Positions 1 through 7,535 of a stretch of 64,000 nt of DNA are shown one piece after another. This DNA is from Pseudooceanicola sp050897975. GTDB lineage: Bacteria > Pseudomonadota > Alphaproteobacteria > Rhodobacterales > Rhodobacteraceae. Position 1 is the first letter of the stretch, and each line of letters opens with the position of its first letter. The translations under genes and the position numbers were made by a program. The notes below the pieces were generated by a model, which ran no database searches, was not told the origin of the DNA, and saw only the letters and a list, made by a program, of their open reading frames with translations. The stretch lies in NCBI RefSeq assembly GCF_050897975.1, contig NZ_JBPAXY010000006.1, positions 248,001 through 312,000 on the forward strand, given 5' to 3'.

Positions 1-86
1 AAAAGCAAAAGCGCCAGCAGCACCTGTAGCCCAAGGGCAGCGGTCAGCGCCCGGCGCAGGGGGCGGGCGGAGGGATCCTCGCTCAT
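1..86 (-). CDS. partial membrane-protein gene, N-terminus only
   Basis: An ATG on the minus strand at 86 opens a frame that runs out of the window. It encodes about 28 residues: a short charged leader (MSEDPSARPLRRA) followed by the start of a hydrophobic helix (LQVLLALLL). The ATG overlaps the TGA stop of the upstream membrane-protein gene (ATGA), the usual sign of translational coupling in one operon. The family cannot be named from this fragment. The frame is open to the edge and the coupling is visible, so the gene is probably real. Confidence 0.55.
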   Translation of the reverse strand, partial: MSEDPSARPLRRALTAALGLQVLLALLL

Positions 87-1495
87 GCCCCGGGCGCCTT
101 ATCCTGGGGCGTGAGGGCCGCCGGGGCCTCGGGCGCGCCCGGTTCGGGCAGCTCGGCCCGGCCATGGGCCAGGGCCACGTCCACCTCGCGGGCGGCTGCC
201 AGGGCGGCGCGCAGCTCCGATACGGTCATGCGGTCCTCGATCGGCACCGCCTCGCGCCCCGAGCGGATGGCGGTATGGGTCACTGTCAGGATCAGAACCA
301 GCACCGCAGGCAGCAGGTCGATGGCAATCGCCCCCGCCCAGGAGGGGACGAAGTTGCCCGCATAGCGGATCACCGCATCGGCGGGCGAGAGGGGGGTATA
401 GGTGATCTCGGTCGGGCCGGGCAGGGCGGTCACCTGGGCGGCGGCGGCTTCCAGCGTGGCGGCGCGTTGTGCCAGCACGTCCAGGACCGAGGCAATGGTG
501 GTGCCCTGGGCGCTGCGGTTGGCCTCGGTGCCGCCGTCGAGTTCAGGCAGCACGACCGAGGCGGTCAGGTCCTGCGCCGCGCGTTCCACCAGCGGCGCCA
601 CCGACAGTTGCCGCAGCCGCGCGATGAGGCCCGCCAGTTGCACCGCCTGTTCGGAAAACTCGACTGCGCGGGTTTCCACTGGCCCGGGTTCCACCGTCAG
701 GGCGCGCATCCGGCTGAGGATCGCGTTGCCCTCGGCGAAGGCGCCGTCGACCAGGGGCGACTGGGCGGCGATCTGCGCCTGAAGGGCGGCCAGCTCTTCC
801 GACTTCTGCCGCAGCACGCGGAAGACCGCGCCGCGCCCCGCCAGGCCCGACAGCCCGCCCGAGGCTTCCTGCTCCGACAGGTCGGCAAAGCTTTGCTGCA
901 CACGCGCCACGTCGCGTTCCAGCCCCTGGGCGGCCAGGGCGTTCTCGTTCGCGCGTTCCAGCGCCGCCTGATAGTCCTGCACGGTTTCCGCCAGGTGCTG
1001 TTCCACCGCAGCGCCCCCCGCCAGCGCCGCGGCGTTCAACCAGGAGGACATGGCGACAATGGCCAGCGAGCCGAGGCCAAGCGCCCCCATCAACCCGGCG
1101 CGGGACCGCGCGGTGCGCATCGCGGGAAAGAGGCGCATCAGGTAGGACCAGAAGACGAAGATGCCCGTCGAGACGGCGATGGAATAGGCGATGGCGGCAA
1201 AGGCCTGCATCGCCCCGTCGCCATCCAGCAGGGACTGGACGCCAAGATAGGTATAGATCCCCGAGGCCACCGCCAGCACCCCCAGGGCGGCGCCGGTGAA
1301 CGTATCCAGAAATCCCAGATGCTGTTCAAGTTCCTGCACCATGCGGGCGCGCGGATCGGGCCGCGCGGCCCGGTCGGTCTTGGTCTGGTCTGTCAAAGGC
1401 CTCTCCCCCGGCTGTGGCGGGCGCCCGGCAAGGGGCCCGTCTCGTTTCAGATAGGGTGGCCGGGAGCGGGGCCAAAGGGACTTGCGCATGTTCAC
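83..1495 (-). CDS. multi-pass membrane protein with coiled-coil middle, unknown function
   Basis: A 470-residue protein of no family I recognise. Three hydrophobic segments lie at about residues 61-86, 97-120 and 133-153. A long Ala/Glu/Gln-rich region (about 165-385) looks helical or coiled-coil, and a fourth hydrophobic segment at about 390-412 precedes an acidic, Ala/Pro-rich tail. This topology suggests a large soluble or periplasmic loop between helix pairs. The start is uncertain: GTG at 1495 gives the full frame, ATG at 1489 is two codons in, and a TTG at 1396 lies just behind a purine-rich GGGGAGAGG. The last would leave room for a promoter towards the divergent mmcB. Its stop overlaps the start of the next gene. 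Confidence 0.7.
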   Translation of the reverse strand: MNMRKSLWPRSRPPYLKRDGPLAGRPPQPGERPLTDQTKTDRAARPDPRARMVQELEQHLGFLDTFTGAALGVLAVASGIYTYLGVQSLLDGDGAMQAFAAIAYSIAVSTGIFVFWSYLMRLFPAMRTARSRAGLMGALGLGSLAIVAMSSWLNAAALAGGAAVEQHLAETVQDYQAALERANENALAAQGLERDVARVQQSFADLSEQEASGGLSGLAGRGAVFRVLRQKSEELAALQAQIAAQSPLVDGAFAEGNAILSRMRALTVEPGPVETRAVEFSEQAVQLAGLIARLRQLSVAPLVERAAQDLTASVVLPELDGGTEANRSAQGTTIASVLDVLAQRAATLEAAAAQVTALPGPTEITYTPLSPADAVIRYAGNFVPSWAGAIAIDLLPAVLVLILTVTHTAIRSGREAVPIEDRMTVSELRAALAAAREVDVALAHGRAELPEPGAPEAPAALTPQDKAPGA

Positions 1496-1515
1496 TAAAT
1501 GTTCAGAATGCCCCC

Positions 1516-1971
1516 ATGCCCGTGACCCCCCTGTCCCCCGATCCCGTTCCCCCGCAGCCCGGCCAGCTGATCGCGCGGGGTGTCTGCCGTCTGCTGAAGG
1601 GCCACAACTTTGCCCCGCTGGAGGAATTCGTGCCCGAGCGCGGCAAGCGCGTGGACGTGATGGGCCTTGGACCCAAGGGCGAGATCTGGGTGGTGGAATG
1701 CAAAAGCAGCCGCGCCGACTTTCTGTCGGACGGCAAATGGCAGGGCTATCTGGAGTGGTGCGACCGCTTCTTCTGGGCCGTCGATCAGGATTTCCCGGTC
1801 GAGCTTTTGCCCGAGGACAGCGGGCTGATCATCGCCGATGCCTACGGCGGCGAGATCCTGCGGATGCCCGAGGAACACAAGCTGGCGGCGGCGCGGCGCA
1901 AGGCGATCACCGCCAAACTGGCACGGGATGCGGCCTGGCGGCTGCAAGGGCTGCGCGACCCCCGGGTCTGA
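1516..1971 (+). CDS. mmcB: MmcB family DNA repair protein (DUF1052, putative PD-(D/E)XK nuclease)
   Basis: A 151-residue soluble protein matching the alphaproteobacterial MmcB family, first described as a mitomycin-C-responsive, LexA-controlled repair protein in Caulobacter. The family is thought to be a PD-(D/E)XK-fold endonuclease. The expected core is visible: Asp47 in RVDVMGL, then Glu61-x-Lys63 in WVVECKSS. The length is typical. ATG 1516 is chosen because family members start close to the conserved LIARGVCRLL helix; a longer frame from 1414 would read through the divergent promoter region. I did not see a clear LexA box upstream. Confidence 0.85.
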   Translation: MPVTPLSPDPVPPQPGQLIARGVCRLLKGHNFAPLEEFVPERGKRVDVMGLGPKGEIWVVECKSSRADFLSDGKWQGYLEWCDRFFWAVDQDFPVELLPEDSGLIIADAYGGEILRMPEEHKLAAARRKAITAKLARDAAWRLQGLRDPRV

Positions 1972-2007
1972 TCCGGCGGCGCGGGAAGGGGGGCGAAGGC
2001 GCGGGGC

Positions 2008-2208
2008 TTAGCGGCGCTTCTTGCCGCCCGCCTGCTGCGCGGCCTGGGCGGCGGCGCGGATCTCTTCGGCGATTTCCAGCGCCTCGTCGGGTTCGAAATC
2101 CATCGGGATCTCGATGCTGCCCGCGTCGATGAACAGGCGCACCATGCCCTGGTCGGTGGGGCCGATCTGAAGGTTTGCTTCGATGTCGCGTTCGGTGTCG
2201 ATACCCAT
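2008..2208 (-). CDS. DUF6324 family small protein
   Basis: A 66-residue acidic protein beginning MGIDTERDIEANLQIGPTDQ and ending in a basic GGKKRR tail. It matches the short DUF6324 family conserved in Rhodobacterales; its function is unknown. There is no signal peptide or membrane segment. It converges on mmcB with a gap of only 36 bp. The ATG at 2208 is preferred over longer in-frame starts because the family begins at this MGI/MGID sequence and the upstream residues are Cys/Arg/Pro-rich shadow-like sequence. Confidence 0.8.
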   Translation of the reverse strand: MGIDTERDIEANLQIGPTDQGMVRLFIDAGSIEIPMDFEPDEALEIAEEIRAAAQAAQQAGGKKRR

Positions 2209-2624
2209 GAAATCCAAGCTCCGGAAAAGATCCGTGGTCGTTACCTTGGCAGGCGGGCTTTGGCAAGGGCAGGCGGCGGGGCGCCGGGCGGCCCGGGGCG
2301 CGTCTTTTTTGCGGCAAGGGACACATTCTTGCCATAATTGAGCAGCATAGTGAACACAACTTCGGCCCAAACGGGCCACCCTCCAGACAAGTCGCCCTCC
2401 CTCGGGGGACAGTCAGAACACAGGAATGACAGCCGGGTTGCCCGGATCTTGTCCCGGCGCCACCTTCGGATGCTCTCCCGAAGGTGGCGTTTTCTTTTGT
2501 GGCCCCGCGACAGAGTTCTCAAAGCCCGCAAAGCGGCCCGGCGAAGGACGGGCGGGCAGGGTGAATTTTTGCGTGAACTGCCCCTTGCATTCGCTGACGG
2601 GGCTGGGTAGATGACCCCTCACGT
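2209..2624. other. intergenic region, no convincing gene; candidate small RNA
   Basis: About 416 bp between the DUF6324 gene and tRNA-His. No frame here has family resemblance; those present are Arg/Pro/Gly-rich shadows. The notable content is a perfect intrinsic terminator at 2458-2489 on the plus strand that has no plus-strand protein gene in front of it. Confidence 0.5.
2458..2499 (+). terminator. strong intrinsic terminator without an upstream ORF
   Basis: Perfect 12-bp inverted repeat CGCCACCTTCGG / CCGAAGGTGGCG (2458-2469 and 2478-2489) with an 8-nt loop, followed by TTTTCTTTT. The nearest upstream plus-strand gene (mmcB) ends 487 bp earlier, and a minus-strand gene lies between, so this terminator probably ends a non-coding transcript. 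Confidence 0.75.
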
Positions 2625-2701
2625 GCCGCCTTAGCTCAGTTGGTTAGAGCGCTGGATTGTGGATCCAGAGGTCCCCCGTTCAAGCCGGGGAGGCGGTACC
2701 A
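2625..2701 (+). tRNA. tRNA-His (anticodon GTG), CCA encoded
   Basis: A complete 77-nt cloverleaf. Acceptor GCCGCCT pairs with AGGCGGT; the D arm GCTC/GAGC, anticodon stem CTGGA/TCCAG with loop TTGTGGA, and T arm CCCCG/CGGGG with TTCAAGC are all intact, and the gene encodes CCA at 2699-2701. The discriminator is A73 and position 72 is T opposite G1. The base before G1 is T, so the almost universal G-1:C73 identity pair of tRNA-His is absent, as known for a subset of alphaproteobacteria with a divergent histidyl-tRNA synthetase. Confidence 0.95.
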
Positions 2702-2759
2702 CTCCCCCCCCCCCGACATGATGATGCGACGCGCCAATGGCGGGTCGAGCCCTGTGCGG

Positions 2760-3293
2760 CTAGCGTTGCAGCAGCACGCGGCGGCTGCCCCCGGCGCTAT
2801 TGGCCATATAGCCGGTCGCGGCGTTCTGATCGTAGAACATCAGCGCCCCCCAACTGCGGCGATTGCCGCTGCCGACCTGCCAGAAATAGCGCGTGGGCCT
2901 GTCGCAGGCGGTCAGGATCTGCACGTCTGTCTCGGACAGGCCAGAGGGGGTCGTTGCCTCGGCCGAGACATCGACGGGCGGATCGCCTGCGCCGGTGACC
3001 AGGATCAGCGGCACGCTGGGCCCGCCGCCGCCCTCCATCACCAGCTGCCCCGAAGCGGCGGCGCGCAGGGTCACGGCCATGACGTTGGTGCCCAGGGTCA
3101 GCCCGGTTCCGGTGGCGCTCATCGACCAGGGACCGGCAAGCAGTTCGGCAAGGCTGGCCTCCATCTGGGCGGAGGGAATCGCCGCGCCGTCCTGACAGAC
3201 GCTCAGGGCGAGGGTCTGCTGGGCCGGGGCGGGGCCCGCCAGGCCAAGGCCAAGGGACAGGGCCGCGGCGGCGGCAAGGGTGGGTGTCTTCAT
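2760..3293 (-). CDS. secreted hypothetical protein
   Basis: A 177-residue protein starting MKTPTLAAAAALSLGLGLAG with an AQQ cleavage-like site near residue 25, so it is probably exported by Sec. Two cysteines of the mature part (VCQDG near residue 33 and TACDRP near residue 130) could form a disulphide. No family was recognised. ATG 3293 is chosen because AAAGGAGGTTC lies directly upstream; the longer frame from 3320 would destroy this ribosome site. It is divergent from the FPGDSF-repeat gene with about 130 bp between them. Confidence 0.7.
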   Translation of the reverse strand: MKTPTLAAAAALSLGLGLAGPAPAQQTLALSVCQDGAAIPSAQMEASLAELLAGPWSMSATGTGLTLGTNVMAVTLRAAASGQLVMEGGGGPSVPLILVTGAGDPPVDVSAEATTPSGLSETDVQILTACDRPTRYFWQVGSGNRRSWGALMFYDQNAATGYMANSAGGSRRVLLQR

Positions 3294-3424
3294 CTGAACC
3301 TCCTTTCGCGTGGATCGCACCCGGTCTAGGGGCCGGCCCGAGGGCGGGCCTCTCTCATATGGGTGGGGCGCGGGGCAGGCATGGGGGGCAGAACCGGGGC
3401 CAGATCACAGCTTCGGAGGATCCC

Positions 3425-3997
3425 ATGCCGACACGACGTTTCTTCTGCCACTCTGCGGGGGCCAGCCTGCTGACCGCGCTGGCCGCCGCCGCACCGGGCC
3501 TGCCGCGCGCCGCAGCGGGGCGGGCCCTGGCCCTGGTCCTGCCCGATGCGGCAAAGCTGCGTGGCCTGGCGGGGCCGCAGGTCCATGCGGCGCTGGCCAG
3601 GCGCCTGTCGCTCAAGGTGGCCAGCCCCGAGGCCCTGGGCTGTGGCCTGGCCTTCGCCCGGGTCGAGGGCGGCGCGGTCGAAGGGCTGTTCCTGTCCGAG
3701 CCCTTCCGCGCCAGGGGCGGCGATGTCCTTTTTCCCGGCGACAGTTTCCTGCCCGCGCCGGGGTTCTTCTCGGGCCGTCTGCCGCTGTCCGGCAAGATCG
3801 CCTTTCCCGGCGACAGCTTCTTTCCGGGCGACAGTTTCTTCCCTGGCGACAGCTTTGCGCCCACGCAAGAGCTGCGGGCGGTGGTGACCAAGATGGCGTT
3901 GTCGGCCGGGATGCGCGCGGGCTATTTCGCGGTGCCGCTGCCGCAGGGCGAGGGGGCGCAGGTGACGCCACTGATGCTTGCGGCGGAGGCGGGCTGA
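3425..3997 (+). CDS. exported protein with FPGDSF hexapeptide repeats
   Basis: A 190-residue protein with a twin-arginine-like leader (MPTRRFFCHSAGASLLTALA, then AAAAPGLPRAAA). The first half is Ala/Leu-rich. The centre carries four FPGDSF units: one isolated, then three in direct tandem (about 3803-3856, 18 bp each). The repeats vary at third codon positions, so they are kept at protein level. The C-terminal part (about residues 157-190) is non-repetitive. GGAGG sits just before ATG 3425. It precedes the lemA-like gene by 28 bp and may share its transcript. No known domain was recognised. Confidence 0.7.
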   Translation: MPTRRFFCHSAGASLLTALAAAAPGLPRAAAGRALALVLPDAAKLRGLAGPQVHAALARRLSLKVASPEALGCGLAFARVEGGAVEGLFLSEPFRARGGDVLFPGDSFLPAPGFFSGRLPLSGKIAFPGDSFFPGDSFFPGDSFAPTQELRAVVTKMALSAGMRAGYFAVPLPQGEGAQVTPLMLAAEAG

Positions 3998-4025
3998 TGT
4001 GGGGCGCACCCGAGAGGCCGGGCCG

Positions 4026-4586
4026 ATGATCGCCGCCGTCCTGCTGATCGCGCTCGGGATCGTGCTGGCGATCCTGATGCAGAACCGTCTGGCGCAGGCC
4101 CGCGCCGCTGTCGATGCGGGCTTCCACGGTATCGAGGTGCAGCTGAAGCGTCGCCATGACCTGGTGCCTGCGCTGGTCGCGGCGGTGAAAGGGGCCATGG
4201 CCCATGAAACCGCGCTGATCGACCGGCTGATGGCCGCCCGCGCCGCCGCCATGGCCGCCCCGGCCGAACCCGAGGCAGCGGCGGCGGCGGAAGAGGTGCT
4301 GAGCCGCTCCCTGCGGGCCTTCGTCGCCTATGCCGAGGATACGCCCGAGATCACCGCCACCGCCAATATCCGCGATTTCCAGCGCAGCCTGGAGGAAACC
4401 GAGGATCAGATCAGCGCCGCGCGGCGCCTCTACAATGGCAATGTGCAGCGCTTCAACACGCTGCTGGATGCGATTCCTTTCTGCTGGCTGGCGCGCGCGA
4501 TGAAGCTGCAACCGGCCCGCTATTTCACCCTGTCCGAAACCGAGGCGCGCGCCGTGCAGGCGGTGCCCGACACCCGCCTGACATAG
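4026..4586 (+). CDS. LemA family protein
   Basis: A 186-residue protein with one N-terminal membrane helix (residues 1-20, IAAVLLIALGIVLAILM) followed by the LemA helical bundle. The family hallmarks are visible: RAAVDAGFHGIEVQLKRRHDLVPALV after the helix, RDFQRSLEETEDQISAARRLYNGNVQRFN, and the closing IPFCWLARAM...ARYFTL motif. LemA proteins are membrane-anchored, largely periplasmic or cytoplasmic helical proteins of unclear function, often beside a DUF3137 or TPM-domain protein, as here. ATG 4026 places the membrane helix at the very N-terminus as in the family; the track-length start at 3978 does not. Confidence 0.88.
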   Translation: MIAAVLLIALGIVLAILMQNRLAQARAAVDAGFHGIEVQLKRRHDLVPALVAAVKGAMAHETALIDRLMAARAAAMAAPAEPEAAAAAEEVLSRSLRAFVAYAEDTPEITATANIRDFQRSLEETEDQISAARRLYNGNVQRFNTLLDAIPFCWLARAMKLQPARYFTLSETEARAVQAVPDTRLT

Positions 4587-4593
4587 GTGCCAG

Positions 4594-5622
4594 ATGAGCC
4601 AGAGACGTTACTGGGATCCCTTTGACGGGACGATCCGCATCACCCCCATCGAGACGGCGAAAGGCGGCGGGGCCCGTCTGCCCAACTGGCTGAAACGCCT
4701 GCCGCCGCTGGCCATCCTCGGCACCATGCTGTGGCTGCTGATCGCCGCCGTCCGGGCCGACAGTTTCCCGGTGCTGCCGACGATCTGCACCAGCCTGGCC
4801 TTCGCCTCTCTCTTTCTCTTCGAGAAGCTGGAGAACACCGAGGGGCGGCGGCGCGCGCGCTATGTGCGGCTGGCCCGGGCCAATGGCTGGGGCTTCACCG
4901 ACAAGCTGTTGGAACGGCAGGTGGAATTTGGCCGGGCCATCGACGGCGACGGAGATTTCGAGCGCCGCACGCAGTTGCAGAAATCCGAACGGATGCTGAA
5001 GATCGAGGCGCATCTGCCCGAGCTGACGAAGCTGAGGGTCGGGGCCTTCATGGGGGCGCTGCTGGACAGCGAGTTCTGGGGGCCGCTGCCCGGCCAGCCG
5101 GATCAGCCCATGTGGATGGCCGTCGGCACCACCCAGATGGAGGCCGGGCTGGGCCGCGCCCGCACCCGGCGCGACACCCGGGGCGGGCAGGGGGGCTATG
5201 GCCAGCTTTTCACCATCGTCGGGGCCTTTCAGCTGGGGCGCGACACCGGCATCCGGGCGGCCATCGCGCCCGAGAGCCTGTTCAGCCTGGGCCCGCTGGA
5301 TCGCGACCTGAAGACGGAATCGACCGCGTTCAACGCGGCCTTCCGGATCGCCGGGCGCGCCATCGCGGGCGGTCGGGCGGCGGCGGAGGTCGAACAGGAG
5401 GTGCTGCGCATCCTGACCCCCGCCACGCAGACCAGCCTGCTGGATCTGAAGGCGCGACATGCCAAGGTGGGCTGCGTGGTCGAGGCCGAGGTTCTTTATG
5501 TCATGGTCCAGGACTGGCTGTCGGGCGGGAATGCGACCGAGGCCGCGCTGGATCGGCTGCTGCCCGAGATCCTGGCCGAGTTCCAGGCCGCGCAGCAATC
5601 CTTCCGCGCCTATATCGAATGA
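4594..5622 (+). CDS. DUF3137-like membrane protein, LemA partner
   Basis: A 342-residue protein with two membrane helices near the N-terminus (about residues 38-54 and 60-80, LAILGTMLWLLIAAV and VLPTICTSLAFASLFLF) and a large soluble C-terminal part. The size, the two-helix anchor and the position 7 bp after a lemA gene fit the DUF3137 proteins that accompany LemA, although the sequence is divergent. The function is unknown. The ATG at 4594 follows the lemA stop closely, so both are probably co-transcribed. Confidence 0.7.
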   Translation: MSQRRYWDPFDGTIRITPIETAKGGGARLPNWLKRLPPLAILGTMLWLLIAAVRADSFPVLPTICTSLAFASLFLFEKLENTEGRRRARYVRLARANGWGFTDKLLERQVEFGRAIDGDGDFERRTQLQKSERMLKIEAHLPELTKLRVGAFMGALLDSEFWGPLPGQPDQPMWMAVGTTQMEAGLGRARTRRDTRGGQGGYGQLFTIVGAFQLGRDTGIRAAIAPESLFSLGPLDRDLKTESTAFNAAFRIAGRAIAGGRAAAEVEQEVLRILTPATQTSLLDLKARHAKVGCVVEAEVLYVMVQDWLSGGNATEAALDRLLPEILAEFQAAQQSFRAYIE

Positions 5623-5678
5623 TCCATGCCCCCCGTTCAGAGGAGGCGACGGCGCCAGGCGGCTGGTAATTTGCCGCC

Positions 5679-7535
5679 ATGGAAACATCTTTTCTGATCG
5701 GACCCCAGGACCAGCCCATTCTGATGCGCCGCTGGCGTGGCGATCCCGGACGGCGGCGCGGGCCGCGCCGCGCGGTGTTCCTGGGCCACAGCCAGCCCAC
5801 CCATTCCGGGATGCTGGCAGAGTTGGCCTGCGCCTTTCGCGACCGCGGGTGGGAGGCCGCCTCGGGCGATATCCGCGGCCACGGCCAAAGCACCGGGCGG
5901 CGCTGCCCCCTGGGCCATCTGCCGCTGGAGGGCGGATGGGCGCAGGCGGTCGAGGATCTGCGCCTGCTCTTGCGCGAGACCTTCGAGGGCGTGGCCTGGG
6001 AGGACCGCCTGGTGGTGGTGCCCAACATCACCGCCCTGATGACCCTGGAGGTGCTGAAGAGCTGGCCGGATCTGGCCCGGCATATCGCCTTCATCTCGCC
6101 GCCGCCCAACCAGCGTTCCATTGCGCTCTTCGGCAAGGCCTTCTCGGCGGTGCGGGTGCGCATGGGCTATGCCGAGGAACCCGATGAGCAGTCGCTGCAT
6201 CACCTCTACGCCTTCCTTGGCGCCCATCTGAAGGATCGCAAGCATCCGGCGGATGTGATCAGCAACGACCGCGCGGTGGTCGAGGCGGTGCTGGAGGATC
6301 CGCAGGGCTGGCCGATGCCAACCTCGGCCTATTGGTCCAACATCTTTTCCGGCATCCTGTCGGCCTGGAAATGGCCGCGCGGGGCGCAGGTGTGCCCCGG
6401 CACCCGCTGCGCGATCCTCTATGGTGCCGATGATCCGATGACCCGCGACGGGGGCTTTCTGCCGCCCATGGAGCGGCTGCTGACCCGCATCGGCATGGCC
6501 GAGATCACCCCCGCCCGGATCGAGGGCGCGCGCACCGGCCTGTTCCTGGAGGAACGCCGCCTGGGGATCTCGGGCAAGATCACCGACTGGGTGAACCACG
6601 ACTGGCAACCCGCGCCCGAGCACCGGGAAACCACCCTGAGCGATGTGGTGGGCCAGGTCCTGAACGGCGAGACCGGCCGCGGCGCGCAGAAGAGCCCGGC
6701 CGAGCTGGTCGAGATGTGCTATCACGCCATCGACGACGAGACCTACTGGACCGAGCTGATGTACCGCATCATGCAGGAGGCCGAGGCGGAGGGCGAGACC
6801 GACGAGGCGGCGATGATCGAGCGGCTGACCCGCCTGATGCCCCATTGGGAGCGGTCCTTCGAGCTAAACCGGCAGGTGATGATGAGCGCGACCCTGGGGG
6901 TGCTGCTGCAATCGGTCGTGGAACGGCTGGGGATCGGCGTCGCTATCCTGTCGAGCGACGGCGCGCTGCTGCATTGCAACGAGACCTTCGAGGCCGGGGT
7001 GCAGGCCCTGTTTCCCGGTGGCGAAGAGGCCGGGGTGCTGACCCGGCGCTTGCTGGGCGGCGCGCCTGCCCTGACCGGGGGTGAGGCGGCGGTGCTGCAC
7101 GACGGGCAGCCCGTGGGCTTTCACTTCAGCCCGGCCGCCCTGCGCCAGACGCGGCTGCAACGGCGCGGCCCGGCCTCGGTGCTGGTCCTGCGCGCCCCGG
7201 GCCAGGCCGAGATCACCGCCGACAACCGCGTCGCCCTGGCCGGGCTGGCCTACGGGCTGACCGGCAAGGAGGCCGAGGTGGCGCTGATGGTGGCCGATGG
7301 CCGTTCGCCCGTCGAGGCGGCCGAGGTTCTGGGGATCGGCACCGGCACCGTGCGCGGCCACCTGAAGAAGGCCTTCCAGAAGATCGAGGTGCATTCCCAG
7401 TCCGAGCTGTCGGCGCGGCTGCTGTCGGGGCCACTGGGCTGGCTGCGGGGACCCCGAGAGGCCCCCGGCACCGCGCCTGCCGCGGCCGCCGCCGGGGCGG
7501 CGGTGCCGGTCACTTCGGCGGGGTCTCGATGGTGA
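5679..7535 (+). CDS. alpha/beta-hydrolase-like sensor fused to LuxR-type HTH regulator
   Basis: A 618-residue two-part protein. Residues 1-300 follow the lysophospholipase/monoglyceride-lipase pattern: LGHSQPTHSGMLAELA, then DIRGHGQS (64-71) and YGADDP for the acid loop. The nucleophile elbow, normally GHSMGG, reads VPNITA with Asn116 in place of Ser. The usual histidine near residue 292 reads GARTGLFLEE. The domain therefore looks catalytically dead. A middle part (about 390-500) resembles a PAS-like sensor (GVAILSSDGALLHCNETFE). Residues 520-585 are a LuxR-family HTH (LTGKEAEVALMVADG...IGTGTVRGHLKKAFQKI). It is probably a transcription factor sensing a lipid or ester ligand. Its last 26 bp overlap the convergent VWA gene. 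Confidence 0.85.
   Translation: METSFLIGPQDQPILMRRWRGDPGRRRGPRRAVFLGHSQPTHSGMLAELACAFRDRGWEAASGDIRGHGQSTGRRCPLGHLPLEGGWAQAVEDLRLLLRETFEGVAWEDRLVVVPNITALMTLEVLKSWPDLARHIAFISPPPNQRSIALFGKAFSAVRVRMGYAEEPDEQSLHHLYAFLGAHLKDRKHPADVISNDRAVVEAVLEDPQGWPMPTSAYWSNIFSGILSAWKWPRGAQVCPGTRCAILYGADDPMTRDGGFLPPMERLLTRIGMAEITPARIEGARTGLFLEERRLGISGKITDWVNHDWQPAPEHRETTLSDVVGQVLNGETGRGAQKSPAELVEMCYHAIDDETYWTELMYRIMQEAEAEGETDEAAMIERLTRLMPHWERSFELNRQVMMSATLGVLLQSVVERLGIGVAILSSDGALLHCNETFEAGVQALFPGGEEAGVLTRRLLGGAPALTGGEAAVLHDGQPVGFHFSPAALRQTRLQRRGPASVLVLRAPGQAEITADNRVALAGLAYGLTGKEAEVALMVADGRSPVEAAEVLGIGTGTVRGHLKKAFQKIEVHSQSELSARLLSGPLGWLRGPREAPGTAPAAAAAGAAVPVTSAGSRW

Noticed and set aside
164..1498. 444-codon plus-strand frame opposite the membrane-protein gene
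   Set aside because: Gly/Gln/Arg/His-rich antisense shadow; the minus-strand frame has real membrane helices and overlaps its downstream neighbour by ATGA.
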